In this document: in pieces, positions 58,466 through 64,000 of the stretch
Position numbering within the stretch: the stretch's first letter is position 1
How the letters are laid out: each line of letters starts with the position of its first letter
NCBI RefSeq assembly: GCF_014650755.1
Contig: NZ_BMVO01000005.1
Span: forward strand, 248,001-312,000
DNA length: 64,000 nucleotides
Source: Streptomyces chryseus
GTDB taxonomy: Bacteria; Actinomycetota; Actinomycetes; Streptomycetales; Streptomycetaceae
Reading direction: 5' to 3'
Notes under the pieces: generated by a model
Database searches by the model: none
Told to the model about the DNA's origin: nothing
What the model saw: only the letters and a program-made list of their open reading frames with translations
Made by a program: the position numbers and the translations under genes

Positions 58466-59866
58466 GTGAACCGTACCGTTGTCCGCGGAGGGCTCGTCAT
58501 CACGGCCTCCGAGGAAACCCACGCCGACGTCCTGATCGAGGACGGGCGCATCGCCGCCCTCGCCTCGCACGGCAGCAGCGCGGCCGGCGCCTGGACGGCC
58601 GACCGCACCATCGACGCCACCGGGAAGTACGTCATCCCGGGCGGCGTCGACGCGCACACCCACATGGAGCTGCCCTTCGGCGGCACCTTCGCCTCCGACA
58701 CCTTCGAGACGGGCACCCGGGCCGCGGCCTGGGGCGGCACGACGACGATCATCGACTTCGCGGTGCAGAGCGTCGGGCACTCCGTCCGGGAAGGGCTCGA
58801 CGCCTGGTACGCGAAGGCCGACGGGAAGTGCGCCGTCGACTACGGCTTCCACATGATCCTCTCCGACGTGAACGAGCACTCGCTCAAGGAGATGGATCTG
58901 CTCGTGGGGGAGGGGATCACCTCCTTCAAGCTGTTCATGGCGTACCCGGGCGTCTTCTACAGCGACGACGGGCAGATCCTGCGCGCGATGCAGCGCTCCG
59001 CGCGCAACGGCGGGCTGATCATGATGCACGCCGAGAACGGCATCGCGATCGACGTCCTCGTCGAGCAGGCGCTGGCCGAGGGCCGCACCGACCCCCGCTA
59101 CCACGGCGAGGTCCGCAAGGTCCTCCTGGAGGCCGAGGCCACCCACCGCGCGATCCAGCTCGCGCGCGTGGCGGACGCCCCGCTGTACGTCGTGCACGTA
59201 TCCGCCGAGGAGGCCGTCGCCGAGATCGCGGCGGCCCGCGACAAGGGGCTGAACGTCTTCGGCGAGACCTGCCCCCAGTACCTCTTCCTGTCCACCGACA
59301 ACCTCGCCGAGCCGGACTTCGAGGGCGCCAAGTACGTGTGCAGCACGCCGCTGCGCCCGCGCGAGCACCAGGCCGCCCTCTGGCGCGGTCTGCGTACCAA
59401 CGACCTCCAGGTCGTCTCGACGGACCACTGCCCCTTCTGCTTCTCCGGCCAGAAGGACCTGGGCCGGGGCGACTTCTCGAAGATCCCCAACGGGCTGCCG
59501 GGCGTGGAGAACCGGATGGACCTCCTCCACCAGGCCGTCGTCGACGGGCACATCTCGCGCCGCCGCTGGATCGAGATCGCCTGCGCGTCCCCGGCCCGCA
59601 TGTTCGGCCTCTACCCGAAGAAGGGGACGATCGCGCCGGGCGCCGACGCCGACGTCGTCATCTACGACCCGCACGCCGAGCAGACCCTCTCGGCCGCCAC
59701 GCACCACATGAACGTCGACTACTCGGCCTACGAGGGCAAGCGGGTCACCGGGCAGGTGGAGACAGTGCTCTCGCGCGGCGAACTCGTCATCCACGAGCGG
59801 CAGTTCACCGGCCGGGCGGGACACGGCAGCTACACGCCCCGATCCACGTGTCAGAACCTGAACTGA
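58466..59866 (+). CDS. hydA: Dihydropyrimidinase / D-hydantoinase
   Basis: 466 residues from a GTG at 58466 with GGGGCAGG upstream. Cyclic amidohydrolase metal site: DAHTHMELPFGG, the carbamylated lysine in SFKLFMAYPG, YVVHVSAEEA, and the catalytic Asp in VVSTDHCPF. It opens dihydrouracil/dihydrothymine (or hydantoins) to N-carbamyl amino acids. It is followed by an F420-type oxidoreductase. Confidence 0.95.
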   Translation: MNRTVVRGGLVITASEETHADVLIEDGRIAALASHGSSAAGAWTADRTIDATGKYVIPGGVDAHTHMELPFGGTFASDTFETGTRAAAWGGTTTIIDFAVQSVGHSVREGLDAWYAKADGKCAVDYGFHMILSDVNEHSLKEMDLLVGEGITSFKLFMAYPGVFYSDDGQILRAMQRSARNGGLIMMHAENGIAIDVLVEQALAEGRTDPRYHGEVRKVLLEAEATHRAIQLARVADAPLYVVHVSAEEAVAEIAAARDKGLNVFGETCPQYLFLSTDNLAEPDFEGAKYVCSTPLRPREHQAALWRGLRTNDLQVVSTDHCPFCFSGQKDLGRGDFSKIPNGLPGVENRMDLLHQAVVDGHISRRRWIEIACASPARMFGLYPKKGTIAPGADADVVIYDPHAEQTLSAATHHMNVDYSAYEGKRVTGQVETVLSRGELVIHERQFTGRAGHGSYTPRSTCQNLN

Positions 59867-59893
59867 CCCCGAACGAACCGGGAGGTCCACGTC

Positions 59894-60895
59894 ATGGACT
59901 TCGGACTCGTCCTGCAGACCGACCCGCCCGCATCGGCGGTCGTCGGGCTGATGCGGCGCGCGGAGCGCAACGGCTTCCGCTACGGCTGGACCTTCGACTC
60001 CGCCGTGCTGTGGCAGGAACCCTTCGTCATCTACAGCCGCATCCTCGAACACACCGAGCACCTCGTCGTCGGACCGATGGTGACCAACCCCGGCACCCGC
60101 ACCTGGGAGGTCACCGCCTCGACCTTCGCGACGCTCAACGAGATGTACGGCAACAGAACCGTCTGCGGCATCGGCCGGGGGGATTCCGCGATGCGCGTGG
60201 CCGGGCGCAAGCCCAACACCCTGGCCCGGCTCGGTGAGGCGATCGGCGTCATCCGCGACCTGGCCGAGGGGCGCGAGGCGGACGTCGGCGGGCAGCGGCT
60301 GCGGCTGCCGTGGGTACGGGGCGGCCGGCTGCCGGTATGGATGGCGGCGTACGGGCCCAAGGCGCTGGAAATGGCCGGGCAGAAGGCGGACGGCTTCATC
60401 CTCCAGCTCGCGGACCCGTTCCTGACGGAGTGGATGATCAAGGCGGTGCGCACCGCCGCCTCGGACGCCGGGCGGGACCCGGACTCCCTCACGATCTGCG
60501 TCGCGGCCCCGGCGTACGTCGGCGACAACCTGACCCACGCGCGGGACCAGTGCCGGTGGTTCGGCGGCATGGTCGGCAACCACGTCGCCGACCTGGTCAC
60601 CCGGTACGGCGAGCACTCGGGCCTGGTGCCGGAGGCCCTGACGGAGTACATCAAGCAGCGCCAGGGCTACGACTACAGCCACCACGGGCGGGCCGGAAAC
60701 CCGGACACCGCCTTCGTGCCCGACGAGATCGTCGACCGCTTCTGCCTGCTGGGGCCGGTCGAGGCGCACATCGAGAAGCTCAAGGCGCTGCGCGCGCTCG
60801 GCGTCGACCAGTTCGCCGTCTACGCCATGCACGACGCGCGTGAGGAGGCGATCGACGCCTACGGCGCCGAGGTCATCCCCGCACTCGTGTCCTGA
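59894..60895 (+). CDS. LLM-class F420-dependent oxidoreductase
   Basis: 333 residues of bacterial luciferase-like fold: MDFGLVLQTDPPASAVVGL, VVGPMVTNPGTRTWEVTAS, CGIGRGDSAMRVAGRKPNT and PVWMAAYGPKALEMAGQKADGF. The pattern matches the TIGR03842-type family found beside hydantoinases. It may reduce or oxidise a pyrimidine or a ring product in this pathway (inference). Confidence 0.93.
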   Translation: MDFGLVLQTDPPASAVVGLMRRAERNGFRYGWTFDSAVLWQEPFVIYSRILEHTEHLVVGPMVTNPGTRTWEVTASTFATLNEMYGNRTVCGIGRGDSAMRVAGRKPNTLARLGEAIGVIRDLAEGREADVGGQRLRLPWVRGGRLPVWMAAYGPKALEMAGQKADGFILQLADPFLTEWMIKAVRTAASDAGRDPDSLTICVAAPAYVGDNLTHARDQCRWFGGMVGNHVADLVTRYGEHSGLVPEALTEYIKQRQGYDYSHHGRAGNPDTAFVPDEIVDRFCLLGPVEAHIEKLKALRALGVDQFAVYAMHDAREEAIDAYGAEVIPALVS

Positions 60896-60908
60896 GCCAC
60901 GAGCGAAG

Positions 60909-60970
60909 CGGCCACCGGAGCACGGTGGCCGGGACGGGCGGGTGGCCTCGTCCCGCTGCTGAGGCCACCC
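60909..60970. terminator. Two tandem hairpins between convergent genes
   Basis: CGGCCACCG/CGGTGGCCG (60909-60917 with 60923-60931) and GGGTGGCCTC/GAGGCCACCC (60940-60949 with 60961-60970) form 9- and 10-bp stems. Confidence 0.82.
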
Positions 60971-60994
60971 GAGCCGCCGGGTGCCCGCCGCTGC

Positions 60995-61837
60995 CTACGC
61001 GGGGCCGGCGGGGCGCCCCGGCCGGTCCGGCAGCGAGGCGGTCACCACCCATACGCCGGCGCGCAGCAGCACTCCCCGGTGCGTCTCGTAGGGCCGCAGC
61101 GCCTCGCACATCGCGGTCCGGGTCCCGTCCGCGGCCGTGAGGTCCGGCATGCGGGAGAGGAAGAAGTCCACGGCGTCGGCCGCGTCCTCGCCCCAGCGGG
61201 TGTCCCGCGTCACCGGAGTCGCACTGATCGCGTGGAAGCCGGCGCCGGTCAGGACCTCCTGGACACGACGCGGCTCGGACAGCGAGGCCATCGCCTCGGC
61301 CAGGCCGCCGCCGGCCGGCTTGTCCCGGCCCAGCAGCGCGGCCAATCGGCCGAGCACCCTGCCCTCCTGGGAGTCGGCGGAAGCGGGCCGCGGGCAGACG
61401 AAGGCGAGCCGGCCGCCAGGGCGCAGGGCGCCGGCGATGTTGCGGAACGCCGCCGTGTGGTCGGCGAAGAACATCACACCGCCCCGGCTGATCACCACGT
61501 CGTACGCGGCGGCCCGGAAGGGGTGCACCTGAGCGTCGCCCCGCTCGTAGCGGATCCGCGCATCGCGGTCCGAGAGGGCGCGGGCACGTTCGAGCAGGGG
61601 CTCCGAGATGTCCACGCCGACGACGCTCCCCCGAGGAGCCCGGCGCGCGGCCTCCCGCGTCGTGCTGCCGCTGCCGCAGCCGACGTCCAGGACGCGGTCC
61701 CCATAACGGAGCGCCGCGGCGCCGAACAGGGCGTCGTTGAAGCCGTCCAGCATGGCGTCGTACCGGTCCTGATGCTCGGCCCAGTGGCGGCCGACCGGCC
61801 CGTTCCACGCGTCGGCTGCCGGGAGTGGGGTGCTCAT
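60995..61837 (-). CDS. Class I SAM-dependent methyltransferase
   Basis: 280 residues from the ATG at 61837, overlapping the upstream stop by 4 bp. MHWAEHQ-like N-terminus (GRHWAEHQDRYDAMLDGF), motif I VLDVGCGSGSTTREAA, GVDISEPLLERA, and VVISRGGVMFFADHTAAF. Resembles ubiE/Methyltransf_25-type enzymes. Substrate unknown. It forms a two-gene unit with the AhpD-like gene. Confidence 0.9.
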   Translation of the reverse strand: MSTPLPAADAWNGPVGRHWAEHQDRYDAMLDGFNDALFGAAALRYGDRVLDVGCGSGSTTREAARRAPRGSVVGVDISEPLLERARALSDRDARIRYERGDAQVHPFRAAAYDVVISRGGVMFFADHTAAFRNIAGALRPGGRLAFVCPRPASADSQEGRVLGRLAALLGRDKPAGGGLAEAMASLSEPRRVQEVLTGAGFHAISATPVTRDTRWGEDAADAVDFFLSRMPDLTAADGTRTAMCEALRPYETHRGVLLRAGVWVVTASLPDRPGRPAGPA

Positions 61838-62823
61838 ACGGGCTCCTTGTCCGTGGCGAGGGCGGCCTCGACGCGTTCCGTCGCGGTGATCGCGCCGTAC
61901 GCGACCAGGTGCACCAGGCAGTGGTCGGTGTGGTGCGGGCCGCGCCAGGCCGCCACGTCCTCGTCCGTGAGGCGGTACGGCGCGAGAGCGGCCAGCAGCG
62001 CGAGGCGCGCGCCCGGCCGCTCGTCCCGGGCGGGCAGCCAGTCGCCGGTCAGCGCGGGATGCCCGCCGCCGGATGCCGCCACCGCGTCCCGTACGTACGC
62101 CCGGTCCTCCTCCGAGAGCAGCCCCGCGCCCTGGCGGGCCGCCGCCCGCAGCGCGGCATAGGCGGTGCCCGCCGGGGCACCGGCCGCCCAGGCGGGCTCC
62201 GGGCCCGAGGTCTCCAGCAGGCCCAGGCTCGCGCCGGGCGCCAGCTCGCGGCGCACCGTGCGGGACAGGGAACGGCCGGCGAGGGAGCGGACGAGACGGT
62301 AACGCTGGACGTTGCCCGGGAGCATGGTCTCGGTCAGCAGGGACGACACGACGCGGTTGATGAAGTGGAACGCGAGCGCCGTGCCGATGAACTCGGGCGC
62401 GTGCGCGGCGGGGAAGGGCGGCTCGCCCGCCTCTCCCGTCCGCGTCCCCTTCGCCCACGCGAGGAGCGCCGCGTGCCCGGGATCGGCGGGGACCTCGCCG
62501 CGCGCGATCACCTCGGCGAGGCGGTGGTCGCCGGTGGCGTGCAGCAGCACGGTGTGCGCGTCGACGCAGAACGGGCAGCGGTTCGCGAGCGACACCCCGG
62601 CCGCGACGACCTGCTTGTCGGTACGCGAGGTCCGCCCGGCCAGCAGCGACTCGCGCACCAGCGCCCAGGCGCCGGTCAGCAGGGGAGGTGAGGCGGACAG
62701 GACGACGAAGGCGGAGGCGCCCTCGATGCCGAAGTCGGTGGCCAGTTGGGCGTACACGTCGGCGGTGACGCCGGTCGCGGCCCCGGGCGGCAGGGGATCG
62801 GTGTAACGGAAGGGTCCAGTCAT
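61834..62823 (-). CDS. AhpD/carboxymuconolactone-decarboxylase-like protein
   Basis: 329 residues from the ATG at 62823. The CxxC-x2-H redox motif of AhpD-like domains is intact: NRCPFCVDAHTVLLHATG near residue 85. A second, less conserved helical region follows (LTGDWLPARDERPG onwards), so it is about twice the usual single-domain length. Possible peroxide or alkylhydroperoxide reduction, or a chaperone-like role; coupled to a methyltransferase. Confidence 0.85.
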   Translation of the reverse strand: MTGPFRYTDPLPPGAATGVTADVYAQLATDFGIEGASAFVVLSASPPLLTGAWALVRESLLAGRTSRTDKQVVAAGVSLANRCPFCVDAHTVLLHATGDHRLAEVIARGEVPADPGHAALLAWAKGTRTGEAGEPPFPAAHAPEFIGTALAFHFINRVVSSLLTETMLPGNVQRYRLVRSLAGRSLSRTVRRELAPGASLGLLETSGPEPAWAAGAPAGTAYAALRAAARQGAGLLSEEDRAYVRDAVAASGGGHPALTGDWLPARDERPGARLALLAALAPYRLTDEDVAAWRGPHHTDHCLVHLVAYGAITATERVEAALATDKEPV

Positions 62824-62992
62824 GGGGACGATGCTCGCCCGGCGTCCGCACCCCCGTCGTCGTACGGCCGGAGGCATCGCCGGCTGCTCCGCCGGCACCG
62901 GCGGAGCGCCGCGGCTACTGCCCCGGGAGTAGCGCGCAAGCAGCCCCGGCGGAGGAGGCGCGCGGGGCGACGCGGCGTCTAGGGTGCGGGGC

Positions 62993-64000
62993 ATGCGCGG
63001 GGAGCGGGGGGACCAGCCGGATCAGCGGAACGGGCGTGCCGCCTGGCGAAACGGCCTGATCGACACGGGACTTGTGGCCGTCATCGGCGGCGCGGTCCTC
63101 CTCGCCGCCTACGCCGCTTCCGGACCCGGCCCCGGGGTCGGCGGCGTCGCCCTGATCGCGGTGGGCTCACTGGCGCTCATCGCCCACCGCAGGGCCCCGG
63201 TGCCGGTCCTGGTCGTCACCGCCGCCTGCATGCTCGGATACGCCGTCCACACCGAGCCGGTGACGTCGGCGGCCTTCCCGGTGGTCGCCGGGGTGCACGC
63301 GGTGACCCGGGCGGGGCACCGGGCGGCGGCGATCGCGGTGAGCGTCGTCTTCCTCGGGGGCTTCTTCCTCGCGAGCCCGCCCGGGGGCGAGGGCATCGAG
63401 CGGACGCTGCTGCTGCACGGCTGGTTCCTGTCCGCCGGCGTGACCGGACTCATCGACAAGAACTGGCAGGCGTACCTCCACCAGACCGAACAGCGCGCGG
63501 CCGAGGCCGAACGCACCCGGGAGGAGGCGGCGTTGCGCCGGGCGGGGGAGGAGCGGCTGCGGATCGCGCGCGAGCTGCACGACTCCCTCACCCACTCCAT
63601 CTCCATCGTCAAGCTCCAGGCGGGCGTCGCCGTGCACCTGGCGCGCAAGCGCGGCGAGGAAGTGCCGGAGGCGCTGCTCGCCATCCAGGAGGCGAGCGGC
63701 GAGGCGATGCGCGAGCTGCGGGCGACGCTGGAGGTGCTGCGCACCGACGTCGTACCACCGGGCACCGGCCTCGCGCGGCTCGGCGAACTGGTCGAGCGGG
63801 CCCGTACGGCCGGCCTCGCCGCGTCGGTGACCGTCACCGGACCGCAGCGCCCGCTGCCGGGGGACGTGGACCGGGCGGCGTACCGCATCGTCCAGGAGGC
63901 GCTCACCAACGTCGCCCGGCACGCGGGCCGCGCGAAGACGGCCGTACGGCTCGCCTACGGCGCCGACCACGTGTCCATCCGCGTCGAGGACGAGGGCCCG
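62993..64000 (+). CDS. Sensor histidine kinase, 3' end outside window
   Basis: 336 codons visible from the ATG at 62993. About four hydrophobic helices (about 22-160) precede a coiled linker (EQRAAEAERTREEAALRRAGEE is the region at about 170-190), the H-box RELHDSLTHSISIV, and the start of a HATPase domain (RIVQEALTNVARHAG). A NarL-type response-regulator gene probably follows beyond base 64000. Confidence 0.92.
   Translation, partial: MRGERGDQPDQRNGRAAWRNGLIDTGLVAVIGGAVLLAAYAASGPGPGVGGVALIAVGSLALIAHRRAPVPVLVVTAACMLGYAVHTEPVTSAAFPVVAGVHAVTRAGHRAAAIAVSVVFLGGFFLASPPGGEGIERTLLLHGWFLSAGVTGLIDKNWQAYLHQTEQRAAEAERTREEAALRRAGEERLRIARELHDSLTHSISIVKLQAGVAVHLARKRGEEVPEALLAIQEASGEAMRELRATLEVLRTDVVPPGTGLARLGELVERARTAGLAASVTVTGPQRPLPGDVDRAAYRIVQEALTNVARHAGRAKTAVRLAYGADHVSIRVEDEGP

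Noticed and set aside
57947..60832. 961-codon open frame on the minus strand opposite hydA and the F420 oxidoreductase
   Set aside because: Shadow of high-GC third positions in strongly recognised plus-strand genes; no family motif.
1..64000. CRISPR array, tRNA, rRNA, insertion sequence, attachment site, phage genes
   Set aside because: None recognised by reading; no regularly spaced repeats, transposase motifs or tRNA-like cloverleafs were noticed, though a dedicated tRNA or covariance-model scan was not possible.

Overview
The window is about 64 kb of very GC-rich DNA. GTG and TTG starts are common, many genes join by 4-bp ATGA/GTGA overlaps, and TTA codons are almost absent. Together with the gene set (F420-dependent enzymes, an AftD-like glycosyltransferase, many NarL-type two-component systems, ROK/ABC sugar uptake, allantoin genes beside malate synthase), this points to a Streptomyces or close relative, probably a chromosomal arm-proximal region. 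No rRNA, tRNA, CRISPR array, prophage, insertion sequence or large secondary-metabolite cluster was seen.

Region by region. (1) 1-2535: the end of an alpha/beta hydrolase whose nucleophile serine appears replaced by glycine, a scramblase-like membrane protein and a fibronectin-III lipoprotein. (2) 2551-13036: a probable cell-envelope glycan locus on the minus strand (GT4 glycosyltransferase, methyltransferase, AftD-type arabinofuranosyltransferase-like protein, condensation-domain acyltransferase, second methyltransferase, DMT transporter, Trm112-like protein), nearly all translationally coupled, headed by a DUF3068 protein. (3) 13218-24967: ureide catabolism. A 50-aa membrane peptide is coupled to a PucR-type regulator with a TTA codon. 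Then come malate synthase, a MobA-like cytidylyltransferase, a two-component system divergent from an ABC exporter, and an IclR (AllR-type) repressor with allantoinase and allantoicase. The aceB and allB promoters share an almost identical palindrome in the -35/-10 spacer. (4) 25045-34101: accessory metabolism: SDR, DHFR-like reductase, EamA exporter, a second two-component system followed by a P450 and a truncated thioesterase, an oxidoreductase/XRE/DUF2178-like operon, and a hydrolase.

(5) 34098-42028: a sugar or polyol uptake locus: Gfo/Idh/MocA dehydrogenase, GntR regulator, two tandem paralogous binding lipoproteins, permease, single-domain ATPase, ROK kinase and a membrane-anchored protein. 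(6) 42073-55683: PcaL fusion enzyme, MBL hydrolase, exonuclease III, a frameshifted gene, secreted CocE-type peptidase, L,D-transpeptidase, gamma-glutamyltransferase, and a methionine aminopeptidase divergent from a small XRE regulator. (7) 55868-60895: reductive pyrimidine/hydantoin catabolism: beta-ureidopropionase-like amidohydrolase, class III aminotransferase, dihydropyrimidinase and an F420-type oxidoreductase. The two transcription units carry the same TCTACGGGYGTAGA palindrome. (8) 60995-64000: a methyltransferase/AhpD-like pair and the start of a third histidine kinase.

The main theme is nitrogen and carbon salvage. Allantoin goes to allantoate, then to ureidoglycolate plus urea, and glyoxylate is condensed to malate by AceB. 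Dihydropyrimidines go to N-carbamyl-beta-amino acids, then beta-amino acids, then semialdehydes. The glycan locus is the least understood unit, and the promoter palindromes are the most directly visible new signals.
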